Shown here piece by piece: positions 1 through 9,206 of a stretch of DNA of 64,000 nt. Within the stretch, counting starts at the first letter, position 1; each line of letters starts with the position of its first letter. The stretch spans positions 1 through 64,000 of the forward strand of contig JBBRYT010000011.1 in assembly GCA_038237435.1 (NCBI GenBank). The letters are read 5' to 3'. The notes under the pieces are model-generated. The model did no database searches. It saw only the letters and a list, made by a program, of their open reading frames with translations, and had not been told where the DNA came from. The translations under genes were made by a program, and so were the position numbers. Origin of the DNA: JACCTI01 sp038237435. Its GTDB lineage: Bacteria; Verrucomicrobiota; Verrucomicrobiia; Chthoniobacterales; UBA10450.

Positions 1-11
1 CGATAAAAAAG

Positions 12-367
12 TGGAGGCGAGGGGAGTCGAACCCCTGTCCTCGAAGCTTTCTGCACAAGCTTCTACATGTTTATCCGGTGTTTATTTTTAAGGAATCGAA
101 CGTTGCACCGGCACACTGCCGACTCCCGAGCGTCCACGAAATTCCTTCACCGTCCGGCGCGGTCACTCCGCCGTCCGATTAGCCTGCTGTCCATGTTTCC
201 GGCCGTAGCAGGCGTCCAACCGAAAACATCACGGTCAATTAAGCCGCGAGAGCGAGATCTTGGTGATCTGCGTTTATTTTTTTTGGTCCGGATTTTAACG
301 AGGCCAACGAACCATCCTCGACATGCCGCCTGTGCTTCGAACTACGAGTCGAAACCAGTGCGCCCCC
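12..367 (-). ncRNA. ssrA: transfer-messenger RNA (tmRNA)
   Basis: Rescues stalled ribosomes and tags the incomplete protein for proteolysis. On the minus strand the 5' end at 367 reads GGGGGCG followed by the conserved TGGTTTCGAC. The 3' end at 19-13 reads CGCCTCC, pairs with the 5' end (one G-U pair) and is followed by discriminator A at 12. The T arm contains GGGGTTCGACTCCCC. The tag frame runs from GCA at 271-269 to the TAA stop at 241-239 and encodes ADHQDLALAA, ending in the canonical ALAA-type degron. CCA is not encoded: after A at 12 there is a single C and then six T at 10-5, which probably terminate transcription. The body is 356 nt, normal for a one-piece tmRNA. Family assignment is near certain; exact ends come from pairing. 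Confidence 0.96.
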
Positions 368-379
368 TTAACGACTCCT

Positions 380-407
380 ACCATATCGCATTCAGAATCA
401 ACTTCAA
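380..407 (-). promoter_or_regulatory. candidate sigma-70-type promoter of ssrA
   Basis: On the minus strand TTGAAG (407-402) and TATGGT (385-380) are separated by 16 nt and lie just upstream of the tmRNA 5' end. Transcription would begin a few bases before 367, with RNase P trimming the leader, as is usual for tmRNA. Motif match only. Confidence 0.4.
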
Positions 408-533
408 ACCCGCGAAACTTTCCGGCCGTCATGTCCGGCAAAGACTGAAAGATGTCAGACCCGTCAAATGCCTCCGCCGGGATAGAGTTTGTCACAGCGA
501 AGAGATTTATTCTGCGCAAATCGAGGAGAACAA

Positions 534-3500
534 ATGTGGGAAATTCTTAGAAACGCACACGTCAGTCGTAAGGCGGCAATTGCAGTCGTCATTTGCCTAA
601 CGAGTCCAAGCCTTTTCGCGCAGGACGCGGCCACGCGGCAAATGAACCGCGCACCTGCCGACGTCGCGGCGAGTTCGAATGCGGCCGGACCTCGGGCGGG
701 CGAAGCGACCACGGAACGAGTGATCGTTACCGGGTCTTATATACCTACCGCGGAAACTGAAGCGGCGTTGCCAGTTACCGTTTACACCGCCGAAGTTTTG
801 CAGAAACAAGGCGCGAACACTCCGGTGGAAGGATTGCGTCAATTACCCTCGTTCGTCGGCGCAGCCACCACTGAGAATGATTCCAACGGCGGCAATGGTC
901 AGGCGGGCGTGAACCTGCGCGGCATCGGTCAACAGAATGTGCTCGTTTTGATTAATGGTCGCCGGGCTTTCCTGGGCCAGGGACTGAACACATCGGCAGA
1001 CATCAATGCCATTCCCATCAGCGGACTTTCGCGGAGCGAAGTTCTTAAGGATGGTGCATCGGCTGTTTACGGATCAGATGCAGTCGCGGGCGTGGTGAAC
1101 TTCATCATGCTCGACGGGCCGGGCGAAGCGCCCTACGTCGGCGCGGAAGCAAATGTCCTTTACGGGAACACGACTGATAGCGATGCGCACGTGCGCCAAG
1201 CCTACATCCGAGGTGGCTTAGTCGGTATGGATGGCAAAGTCCAGATGGCGGCTTCAGGAGAATATTATTCACGCGCGAATCTTTTCTCGCGTGATCGTTT
1301 CATCGCCACCACTGGCGATACTAGTAACTCGTTAGGCGATCCGTTTTATCCAAATTCCGCCGGTCTCGGCTGGGGCGGTTTGAATAACAACAGCGGGAGC
1401 TTCGCCGGCCGTGTCACCATTCTCGCTCCGACCGCTGAGAATCCGGATAACGCTCGTGACCTCGTGCTGATTGATCCGCGCACCAACCAAGTCACCCCGG
1501 CTTCGTATCGTGATTTCAATGCGGGCTCCGATCCATCGCAGTTCAATTTCCGCGCCTTCACTCCGGCAATTCCCGCAGTCGAGAAGGCACTTTACTACGT
1601 GACCGGACGTTACAAGGTTTTCGGCGAAGGCCTTCAGCTTTACGGCGACGTCATGTATGCCAAGACCAAACAGGACAATGGACTCGCGGCCGCACCGTTC
1701 TTCCTCGACGGCACGGAGGTCAATACCTCGATTTTCAATCCGTTCGGAACAAACTTGCAGTCACTCCGCTATCGTTTCGTGCAGGAGTCAGGTCTGCGCC
1801 GCAGTTTCTACGATCACGATTACTGGCGCTACAGCGTGGGCTTGAATGGCGATTTTAATTTCAAGGGAAACGACTTCATCAGCCATTTCGGCTACGACAC
1901 CGGCTTCGTTTACGAGCGCTTCGACGAACTGCGTGTTGATTCGGGCGACGCCACTCACACTGCCATCGTTAGCCAAATCAACGCGAACTTGTTTAACCCT
2001 TTCATCGGTCAGAACGCCCCGATCATTGGAACTGCTCCTACTTATACGATCGATCCGATCACAGGTGCAGGTGTTCCGACGGGTTTGACCGCACCTTACA
2101 ATAACCTTCTCGGATTCCAGAATTCGCAATACCTCGGCCACTCATTTTTTTACGAACGCGATTATCTTTACGACATCAAACTGAACGCGCACCTGTTCCC
2201 GCACTTGTGGAACGGCGGCATCGACCTCGCAGGCGGCTACGAGCATCGTAATATCGCCGAACATTCCGTTCCCGACCCGGTGCAAGCCGCCGGCGATCAG
2301 CTCGGGTTCGATCAATCGCCTAACACTAAGACGCTTCAGGAAGTCGATTCGTTTTTTGCGGAGCTCACTGTCCCGATCGTGACTTCGACGATGAATGTTC
2401 CATTCATTAAGTCACTCGATATCTCCTTCGCTTACCGCTACGAGCATTTCGACGAGAAGGACCAATACACTCATCGTTCCGCGAGCTTCAATAATGCAAA
2501 CCCGCAGGAGGATTTCGGTGGCAGCCCGCGCATCAGTTTGCGTTACCAGCCAATCCCCGATTTGACCTTGCGCGCGAATTGGAACCAATCCTTCCGCGGT
2601 CCCACGCCGACCAATTTATTCAACCCGGTCGTCCAGGATTTCCCGGTAATATTTGATAACTTCGCGCCCGGCGGAGGGATCACATTGCAACCGCCGCAAG
2701 GTGTCTGGCGCGGCGGAAACATCGCGCTAAAGCCGGAGACGACCGATGCCTATTCCGCCGGTCTGGTCTACACACCGAAATACCTTCCTGGCTTCACCGT
2801 CACCGCCGACTACTACCAACTCTTCACCACCAATCTGCTCTTGAGTGGAAATAATTTCGCGCAAGTGCTTGTCTCACAAAACGTGGTCGATCCGGACGGC
2901 TACGGCAATGGTTCGGGTGCAGTCGGCGCGCTCGGTGGCCCTGGTCTCGGCGTGACCCGCGACGCCAACGGCAACTTGATCGCGATTGATTCCACCATCG
3001 GCAACGCCGGCAAAAGGCTGGTCAGTGGTCTCGATATAACCGCCGTTTACCAAATTCCGACGACGAACTGGGGGCAATTCACCCTCTCGCTAGGCTACAA
3101 CCATTTCTTCACTTGGAAGGCGGAACCCGGCGCCGGTCTTGGTACTCACAACTTCCTAGGCGACTTCAACACATCCATCCCGCTCACTCCCGGCGGTATT
3201 CCGTTTAACAAAGGTTTCCTGCGCGCCGAATGGGAGTGGAAAGGTTTCGATTTCGTCGCCACCGGTAACTACATCAGCGATATGGAAGACGATCCCAGCT
3301 TCATCGCGGGCAACGTCCAAATCGGAGGCACATTGCAAGAACCGAGCTGGCAATTGCATCGCCGCATTGCTGAATACACGACACTCGATATGCAATTAAG
3401 CTACGAGTTCAGGAAGCCGATACTGCAAGCTGCCGCCACTAGTTACACCAAAGACGCAAAGGATCAGAAAGGTGCTGCGGTAACTGGCGCGGATAATGGA

Positions 3501-3668
3501 TCGCTCTGGCAGCGAATGTTATGGGGAACGAAAGTAACTGTCGGCGTAAACAACGCCTTCGATCGGCAACCACCTTCTGTCCTAGCTGCCTTTAACGATA
3601 ACTACGATACCTCAAACTACTCGATTCGTAACCGTTACTGGTACGCGAGCCTAAGCAAAAAATTCTAG
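534..3668 (+). CDS. TonB-dependent outer-membrane receptor
   Basis: An outer-membrane beta-barrel receptor that would import an unidentified ligand using TonB energy. ATG 534 is preferred over the in-frame start at 489 because GAGGAGAA at 523-530 is a good ribosome binding site and the protein then begins with a signal peptide (cleavage near LFAQ|DA). A plug domain follows (about residues 60-190, with VIVTGSYIP, a TonB-box-like start, and the plug motif VLKDGASAVYGSDAVAGVVN). A long barrel runs to the C-terminal WYASLSKKF, whose final aromatic residue is typical of outer-membrane insertion. At about 1044 residues it is of normal size for this class. The signal peptide codons include one copy of the 10-mer repeat (595-604). 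Substrate cannot be read from the sequence, and no partner gene adjoins it. Confidence 0.93.
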   Translation: MWEILRNAHVSRKAAIAVVICLTSPSLFAQDAATRQMNRAPADVAASSNAAGPRAGEATTERVIVTGSYIPTAETEAALPVTVYTAEVLQKQGANTPVEGLRQLPSFVGAATTENDSNGGNGQAGVNLRGIGQQNVLVLINGRRAFLGQGLNTSADINAIPISGLSRSEVLKDGASAVYGSDAVAGVVNFIMLDGPGEAPYVGAEANVLYGNTTDSDAHVRQAYIRGGLVGMDGKVQMAASGEYYSRANLFSRDRFIATTGDTSNSLGDPFYPNSAGLGWGGLNNNSGSFAGRVTILAPTAENPDNARDLVLIDPRTNQVTPASYRDFNAGSDPSQFNFRAFTPAIPAVEKALYYVTGRYKVFGEGLQLYGDVMYAKTKQDNGLAAAPFFLDGTEVNTSIFNPFGTNLQSLRYRFVQESGLRRSFYDHDYWRYSVGLNGDFNFKGNDFISHFGYDTGFVYERFDELRVDSGDATHTAIVSQINANLFNPFIGQNAPIIGTAPTYTIDPITGAGVPTGLTAPYNNLLGFQNSQYLGHSFFYERDYLYDIKLNAHLFPHLWNGGIDLAGGYEHRNIAEHSVPDPVQAAGDQLGFDQSPNTKTLQEVDSFFAELTVPIVTSTMNVPFIKSLDISFAYRYEHFDEKDQYTHRSASFNNANPQEDFGGSPRISLRYQPIPDLTLRANWNQSFRGPTPTNLFNPVVQDFPVIFDNFAPGGGITLQPPQGVWRGGNIALKPETTDAYSAGLVYTPKYLPGFTVTADYYQLFTTNLLLSGNNFAQVLVSQNVVDPDGYGNGSGAVGALGGPGLGVTRDANGNLIAIDSTIGNAGKRLVSGLDITAVYQIPTTNWGQFTLSLGYNHFFTWKAEPGAGLGTHNFLGDFNTSIPLTPGGIPFNKGFLRAEWEWKGFDFVATGNYISDMEDDPSFIAGNVQIGGTLQEPSWQLHRRIAEYTTLDMQLSYEFRKPILQAAATSYTKDAKDQKGAAVTGADNGSLWQRMLWGTKVTVGVNNAFDRQPPSVLAAFNDNYDTSNYSIRNRYWYASLSKKF

Positions 3669-3674
3669 GACTCG

Positions 3675-3866
3675 TTAGGCAGCAACCACCCCTTCGCGTT
3701 GAAATACCTCTGCTAGAGCTTGGAGAAATTTCTCTCGCGTATAAGGCTTCAGCAGACAGGCATTCACCGCCAGCGCTTCCATTTCAGGTAAGCGACAGGT
3801 TTCATCCCGGCCGGTCGAGACCATGATTTTGGTTTTCGGATTCAAGCGGCGCAGTGTCCGTCCATT
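3675..3866 (-). pseudogene. remnant of a response-regulator receiver domain (C-terminal third)
   Basis: The minus-strand translation resembles the beta4-alpha5 part of a CheY-type receiver: KTKIMVSTGRDE, then the conserved Lys-Pro dipeptide in ACLLKPYTREKF, then an amphipathic last helix ending VVAA. The phosphoacceptor Asp and all upstream parts are absent. Similarity stops near 3855-3866, where an unrelated plus-strand fragment begins. It is probably the 3' end of a lost hybrid kinase or regulator. Its stop codon TAA lies inside the 10-mer copy at 3671-3680. Confidence 0.6.
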
Positions 3867-4499
3867 GTGACCCCGAATGGAACTCTGTCCCGATCCCTCT
3901 CGCTGGCGGGCGCTGACTATCCAGCCGACGCGCCACTGATCGTTTCGACCACCGGCGGCTTCGTCGCCAACGATCTCTACCTCGACGCCACAATCGACAA
4001 TGTAATTAGCTGGAATTCCTTTTCCGATTTCAGTCGGCAGACCCGCGACCGAATCGCCCTGATTCTTAATTCTCTCACGTTCACTCTGTCGCCTGATAGG
4101 ACTTCCATTACCATTCCCGCTTATAGTTTGCCGACGGACTTCTATTCCCCTTTGGCTGGAGAGCTTCAGTTTATCAAAAATCGCGAATACATCGATCCGA
4201 CGCCAGAAATGCGCAGCGGGCGCGCGGGTAAGTTGAAGTTCACTGATTTTGGAGTTCTTACTTTCCCTGCTCCCGTCCTCACCATCAACTCGGTTACGCA
4301 TCTGCCAAATGGCCACGTCCGCATCACAGGCACTACGGCGGCAAACCATCTCCTCAGCGTTCGCGCTTCACGCGACATGGTTCAGCCTTTCCGTATTTTA
4401 CCCATCATCGGCACGGCCATGTCCGATGGATCTGGCCTTTTTGTCTTCGAAGACGATCAGCCAGGGCTTAAAAGATTTTATCGCGCTACGATGCCCTGA
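3867..4499 (+). pseudogene. probable 3' fragment of a secreted protein with a C-terminal Ig-like tail
   Basis: An open frame of about 210 codons with a GTG at 3867 as the first possible start but no ribosome binding site or signal peptide. The last 60 residues (HVRITGTT, then LLSVRASRDM, then GLKRFYRATMP) resemble the C-terminal Ig-like repeat ending in FYRA that is common in verrucomicrobial secreted proteins. The upstream part has no family I recognise. The frame starts exactly where the antisense receiver remnant ends, so I read it as a gene that lost its 5' end in a rearrangement. It could still be expressed as a short protein. Confidence 0.5.
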
Positions 4500-4529
4500 T
4501 CATTGCGGAACGAAGCACAGAATTTCTGG

Positions 4530-4767
4530 GTGGAGGCACGCACGCCATCGCGGCCCAGAAGATGAAGGCTTCGGCGAGTCCGGCGTCGGGTTTGGCATGC
4601 GGCGTCTCAGTATTGTCGATTTGCCCGGCGGCCATGAGCAACCACTCTTACACGAGCGCGCCATCGGCGAGTTAATCGATGCAGCGCGAAGCGGTCTCGC
4701 TCATTACGAGCATCCGCTATGGAACCTGTCGATCCTGAACGAGTGGACGCGGATGTCTCTGTCATGA
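4530..4767 (+). pseudogene. internally deleted remnant of asparagine synthetase (AsnB-type)
   Basis: The translation begins with a piece of the glutaminase domain, HRGPEDEGFGESG then MRRLSIVDLPGGHEQP, which is the hallmark of class II asparagine synthetases after the N-terminal Cys segment. Within a few residues it jumps to what looks like the enzyme's extreme C-terminus (HPLWNLSILNEWTRMSL). The N-terminal MCGI segment and the whole synthetase domain are missing, so it cannot be active. Its TGA stop overlaps the ATG of the following glycosyltransferase by 4 nt (ATGA). This suggests the two were once a translationally coupled pair in a surface-glycan operon. Confidence 0.7.
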
Positions 4768-5537
4768 ACTCCGTCGCGATTCTCGTTTCCAGCTGCGACA
4801 GCTTCTTCGATGTCTGGCGACCCTTCGCATTCTTCTTCCGCAAATTTTGGCCCGACTGTTCGCTGCCCGTTTACCTGATCACGAACCACCTGAAGATTCG
4901 TTCGAGTTTTGTTCGCACAATTTCAGTCGGTGAAGATCGCGGCTGGGCTTCGAACATGAAATGCGCGCTCGGGCAAATCGACGCCCCACACGTTCTTTAT
5001 CTTCAGGAAGATTACTTCCTCACCGCGCCCGTGGACACGCGACAGCTCAACGCCGATCTTGCGTATGCACTCGCCAATGACGTCGATGCGTTTTGTTTTC
5101 GCGCGCGCTCGGATTTGGAGCCGGGCTTCGAACCGCTCAACAGTCGTTTTGGCATCGTGCCTCCGGATTCCGATGGTCGGACGCGGTGCCAGCTCACACT
5201 TTGGAAACGCGACTCTCTTCTCTCCGTTTTGCACGAAGGCGACACTGCCTGGGAAATGGAATCATGCGGTAGCGAACGCACGCGCGAGATGCAGGTGCTC
5301 TCTTACATTTCGCGCGAGAATACGCCGATCAGTTATCTGATGTCGGCAGTAGTGCGCGGACTTTGGACGCGCGAGGCGATTGAAATGTGCGCGCAGGAGA
5401 AAGTGGGAATTGTTCCGCGCTTCCGCGGTAGTTACTCGCAGCTACCGCTCCTTCGTCGATGGCGCCGCGCGCAAACTCGACGTGCTCTGTCCGGCGCGCT
5501 CCTGCGCCAAAAAATTTCGTCGGTTGAATTGGAATAA
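4764..5537 (+). CDS. putative glycosyltransferase-like protein
   Basis: A 257-residue soluble protein beginning MNSVAILVSSCDSF. The start at 4764 overlaps the asnB remnant's stop, and an in-frame ATG at 4719 would fall inside that remnant. The N-terminal beta strand with SSCDS, and the acidic motif VLYLQEDYFL near residue 80, resemble the nucleotide-sugar-binding half of GT-A-like enzymes, where the acidic cluster would bind the metal. The family is not one I can name with certainty. A basic C-terminus (RRWRRAQTRR) suggests membrane association. The gene stands 3 nt before a sulfotransferase gene, and a broken paralogue lies at 7200-7468. It is probably involved in making or decorating a surface polysaccharide. 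Confidence 0.6.
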   Translation: MNSVAILVSSCDSFFDVWRPFAFFFRKFWPDCSLPVYLITNHLKIRSSFVRTISVGEDRGWASNMKCALGQIDAPHVLYLQEDYFLTAPVDTRQLNADLAYALANDVDAFCFRARSDLEPGFEPLNSRFGIVPPDSDGRTRCQLTLWKRDSLLSVLHEGDTAWEMESCGSERTREMQVLSYISRENTPISYLMSAVVRGLWTREAIEMCAQEKVGIVPRFRGSYSQLPLLRRWRRAQTRRALSGALLRQKISSVELE

Positions 5538-5540
5538 GAA

Positions 5541-6350
5541 ATGTGGCGCCGAAATTTCAGCAGTCGCGCCCAACTACTTTCCGGCGCCGATGCGATCGTC
5601 GTTTCGATTCCAAAAAGCGGGCGCACCTGGATACGTGCCTTTCTCTGCGCCTATTACTGCCGCAAGTTTAACCGCGAAATGACGCTCGAGCCGGAACGTT
5701 ACGGCATCGCCGGGATTCCGCGCATCGTCTACACGCATGATAATTTCGAGCAGCGCACCAAAGGAAGTTGGTGGGACGACGTCCGTGGAAAATATTTGAT
5801 TCCATCGTGCGAATTAGGTCGGGCGCAGATCATTCTGCTGGCGCGCGATCCGCGGGACGCTTTTGTTTCTTTATATGTGCAGCTGACACGCCGTACCCAG
5901 GAAACGCCTAACGAGTTGAAGACGAAAAGCATAAGCGAGCTCTTGCGCGATAAAGCGCACGGGATCCGTTCGATGATTGAAGTGATGAATAGTTGGCTGC
6001 GCGAATTTTCCTCTTTGCCGCGCTTCGCTCTCGTGAAATATGAAACGTTGCGACACGATCCCCCCACGCATTTTCGCGCGCTGCTCGACGCGCTCGGCGA
6101 GAAATCGGTCGACGATACAGCTTTTGCCCACGCTCTCAAATTTTCCGATTTTTCGCGCATGAAAAAAATGGAAGCAGCCGGCGGATTTGATTCGAAGATT
6201 TTGCGCGCCGGCGATGTCGCCGATCCGGAATCATTCAAGGTTCGTCGCGGCAAAGTCGGGGGATTTTGGGAATATCTTTCGCCTGAAGATCAGGCGTTCG
6301 CGGCGTCCACCATGCAGTCAATCGATGCGCGTTTCGGTTATTCTGCCTAA
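5541..6350 (+). CDS. PAPS-dependent sulfotransferase
   Basis: A cytosolic sulfotransferase of the Sulfotransfer_1 type that would move sulfate from PAPS to a hydroxyl or amino group, here probably on a surface glycan. The 5'-phosphosulfate loop SIPKSGRTWIRAF lies at residues 22-34 and the 3'-phosphate motif ARDPRDAFVSLY near residue 105. The conserved Lys and Arg/Ser of these loops are present. The late segment KVRRGKVGGFWEYLSPEDQ matches the RxGxxGxW loop typical of the family. At 269 residues it is full length. It follows the glycosyltransferase gene by 3 nt and precedes the methyltransferase gene by 10 nt. It ends SA with the stop in a near-match of the 10-mer (6345). Confidence 0.88.
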   Translation: MWRRNFSSRAQLLSGADAIVVSIPKSGRTWIRAFLCAYYCRKFNREMTLEPERYGIAGIPRIVYTHDNFEQRTKGSWWDDVRGKYLIPSCELGRAQIILLARDPRDAFVSLYVQLTRRTQETPNELKTKSISELLRDKAHGIRSMIEVMNSWLREFSSLPRFALVKYETLRHDPPTHFRALLDALGEKSVDDTAFAHALKFSDFSRMKKMEAAGGFDSKILRAGDVADPESFKVRRGKVGGFWEYLSPEDQAFAASTMQSIDARFGYSA

Positions 6351-6360
6351 CGAATAGTCG

Positions 6361-7080
6361 ATGGCTCTTACCGGAGAAATTGCCAAGCTCACGCAGCCGA
6401 TCACTTATCGGCGCGCATGGCGCAAAGTGCAGCGCCGCCTACATCCCATTGCAGTCGCGCCGCTCCTCGCCCAGATCGATCAAACGCGTCTCGACGCCAT
6501 GCGCCGAGAACATCTCGCGGCTGCGCGCAGCTATGTTTCCTATCGCCAGCACTATGTGAAGTATCTCGAGGTCGAGCGCTTTCTGCGCTTGAACATCGCG
6601 CGCGTCCAGGATTTGAAACTTCATCGCTCGCCGCCGTTAGATGTGCTCGATATCGGTTGCGGCGGCGGATTTTTTCTTTTCATCCTCAAACACTTCGGCC
6701 ACCGCGGACTCGGCCTGGACACGGAAGAGATTCCGATGTTCACCGACTTGATCGATCTCTTCGGTCTCGAAAGAAAAATAGCTACAGTGCGCGCCTTCGA
6801 ACCGCTGCCCGATCTCGGCCGCAAGTTCGATTGGATCACCGCATTCTCGACCGCATTCAACGGCTCGGTCGGGCAGGATTGGCGCTGGGGGGTGGCCGAA
6901 TGGGAATTTTTTCTCGACGATCTCGCGCATCACTTAAAGCCCGGCGGTCGGATTTTTTTCGGACTCAACCCGGCCTACGACGGCCATTACTACACTCCGG
7001 AGATTCTCGCGCTTTTCTTGCGTCGCGGCGCGCGAGTCGAACGCGAAGACGTTCTCATCGCGCCAACGAGAATAGCCTAA
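6361..7080 (+). CDS. class I SAM-dependent methyltransferase
   Basis: A 239-residue protein whose centre has the SAM-binding motif I, VLDIGCGGGFFLFILKHFG (residues about 95-113), followed by the acidic GLDTEE of motif II. A helical N-terminal extension of about 90 residues precedes it. Late segments, HLKPGGRIFFGLNP, match the post-motif III strand of Methyltransf_11/23 proteins. The substrate is unknown. Its position directly after a sulfotransferase in the same operon suggests glycan or lipid methylation. The final codons are ATA GCC TAA, and this stop is supplied by the exact 10-mer copy at 7075. It is complete, although the downstream paralogue remnant shows the locus has been rearranged. 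Confidence 0.82.
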   Translation: MALTGEIAKLTQPITYRRAWRKVQRRLHPIAVAPLLAQIDQTRLDAMRREHLAAARSYVSYRQHYVKYLEVERFLRLNIARVQDLKLHRSPPLDVLDIGCGGGFFLFILKHFGHRGLGLDTEEIPMFTDLIDLFGLERKIATVRAFEPLPDLGRKFDWITAFSTAFNGSVGQDWRWGVAEWEFFLDDLAHHLKPGGRIFFGLNPAYDGHYYTPEILALFLRRGARVEREDVLIAPTRIA

Positions 7081-7199
7081 CGAGTTGTCGCGTATGTGCT
7101 GTTAACTTCATGGTGCGGACGCTCGATGACCACCCCCGCCGAAAAACGTATTCAATTAGCCGACTTCGCGGACTCGATCGCGATCGTGGTCGAGCTGCG

Positions 7200-7468
7200 A
7201 TGCGTTCTCCGACGCGAGAGCGCACCCAAGAGATGCTGGTCCTCTCCTACCGCACGCGAGGAAACGCTCCACTGCCTACCTCATGTCCGCGATCGTTCGC
7301 GGACTTTGGACTACGAAGGCGATTCGAATGTGTGCGCAGAATGGGGTCACGATCACGCCGCATTTCCGCGGCACTTATTCCAAGAATTCTCTGCTGCGCA
7401 AAATCCGGCGCGCGCGCACTCGCCTGCGGCTCCGGCGGAACTTAGCCGCGCGCAAAAGGCTCCGGTGA
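7200..7468 (+). pseudogene. frameshifted 3' remnant of a second glycosyltransferase-like gene
   Basis: Two frames together parallel the C-terminal third of the protein at 4764-5537. RTQEMLVLSY in one frame corresponds to RTREMQVLSY. After a shift near 7270, AYLMSAIVRGLW, RMCAQNGVTITPHFRGTYS and a basic tail correspond to SYLMSAVVRGLW, EMCAQEKVGIVPRFRGSYS and its tail. The 5' two-thirds are absent. The 110 bp before it (7081-7200) hold nothing I recognise. It is a decayed duplicate. Confidence 0.7.
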
Positions 7469-7560
7469 ATCTCGAGATCGTCTAGCTTTCTCTTCCTGTC
7501 TCTGCACAAAACGACTCGCCGATACGATATAGTGTGCGTCGAACGCCGAATAAGATCTCA

Positions 7561-9206
7561 ATGGTGATTGAAGAGCAGGCCGGACCGGCGAGCGACGCTC
7601 CCACGGAATGGCTGGCCGGCCTAAGCCGCGCTATCCTCGAGTCCGCGCTCGACTGCATCATCACGATGGATGCGAACGGGATGATTCGTGAGTTTAATCC
7701 AGCGGCGGAGAGCGTCTTTGGGTACACGCGCAACGAGGCGGTCGGGAAAGAGCTGGCCGAGCTGATCATCCCGCCCTCACTGCGCGAACGTCATCGCCAG
7801 GGGCTGGCGCATTTTCTTAAAACCGGGAAAGGCCCGGTGCTGGGCCGCCGCATCGAAATCGCCGCGATCCGCGCCGACGGCGTGGAGATTCTGGTCGAGT
7901 TGGCGATCACCGCCACCAAATCGCAGGCCAATCAATTTTCACCGCCTACCTGCGCGACATCACGGAACGGGTGCGCATTGAACGCCGCCGGACCGCGCAA
8001 TATCACGTCGCCAGTTTGCTCGCCGGTTCGATGTCGATCCTGGAAGTGGGGCCGCAAGTCATTCAGACAATCGCGGGGATCGGTAATTGGGTGGCCGGTT
8101 CCATCTGGCTGTGTGAGAACAATTGCGAAACACTCCGCTGCGATTCCACCTGGAGCGGCGCCGACCCGCGATGGGAAATTTTCACGGAAACCACTCGCTC
8201 CACTGCGCTCGCGCCAGGGACCGGTTTGCCTGGCCGCGTGATTGCAGCGCGTACGCCCATCTGGATTAACGACGTAACGCAGGACGGAAACTTTGCGCGC
8301 AGCGCGGCCGCGGCCGATGCGGGATTGCGCGGTGGCTTTGCTTTCCCGCTCTGTGCCCACGGGAAAATCAATGGCGTCCTCGATCTGTTCAGCCCGGAGA
8401 AAGCCCAGCCGGATGAAGATTTGCTTCAGTTAGTCGAAGCGCTCGGCAGCGAGATCGGCCTCTTCATTCACCGCCAGCAAATCGAGGAAGAATTGCAACG
8501 CCAGAAGGAAGCGGCCGAAGCAGCCAACGCCGCCAAGGATCGCTTCCTCGCCAACCTCAGCCACGAGCTGCGCACCCCCCTGACGCCGGTTTTGATCTGG
8601 GCCGGCGGGATGAAGGACTCGCCCGATTTATCGCCTGAAATTGCGGAAGGCCTGAACATGGTGTGCCGCAACGTCGAACTGGAAGCGCGCCTGATCGACG
8701 ATCTGCTCGATCTCACCCGCATCACTCGCGGCAAACTCGAACTGCGCGCGCGCCGTTGCGACGTTCATGAATTGCTTCGCCACGCGATCGAGATCGTGCG
8801 CAACGACATCGAGGCCCAGGCCCTCGTCCTCGAAGTACATCTCGCAGCGGTGGATCACGTGATGGTGGCCGACCCGGCCCGCTTGCAGCAGGTCTTTTGG
8901 AATGTGCTGCGGAACGCGACCAAGTTTACCGATCGGCGCGGAAACATCTCGGTCCACACTTCAAACGAAACAGCGGGAGAGATCACCATCCGCATCAGCG
9001 ATACCGGGATCGGGATCGAGCGGGAATCGATCGGCAAAATTTTCGACGCCTTCGAGCAGGTGAGCGCGCGCCGCGAAGGTCTTGGCCTTGGTCTAGCCAT
9101 CAGCAAGGCGGTGGTCGAGGCGCATGGCGGAACGATGAAAGCATCGAGTGCCGGCGCCGGCCACGGCGCCTCGTTTGTCGTTAGCCTAACGACAACTAGC
9201 GCATAG
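7561..9206 (+). pseudogene. PAS-GAF sensor histidine kinase, interrupted by a single-base frameshift
   Basis: Frame one (ATG 7561) encodes a PAS domain: CIITMDANGMIREFNPAAE, then a typical PAS core up to AITATKSQ. Near 7926 the frame changes. The other frame continues exactly where a PAS C-cap is expected (IFTAYLRDITERVRIERRR), followed by a GAF domain, the HisKA box FLANLSHELRTPL (His is the phosphoacceptor), and an ATPase domain with NVLRNATKF (N box), DTGIGIE (G1) and GLGLGLAIS (G2). Restoring one G in CAGGCC (about 7925-7927) would rejoin the frames. There is no receiver or transmembrane segment, so it would be a soluble kinase. It may be a true pseudogene or a sequencing error. The last codons carry a 10-mer near-match (9183). 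Confidence 0.8.

Noticed and set aside
67..600. A 177-codon plus-strand open frame over the tmRNA gene
   Set aside because: It is antisense to ssrA, with no protein-like features, and overlaps the TonB receptor start.
6417..7445. A 342-codon frame through the methyltransferase gene
   Set aside because: Arg- and Ser-rich composition typical of a wrong frame. The true frame carries VLDIGCGGGFF.
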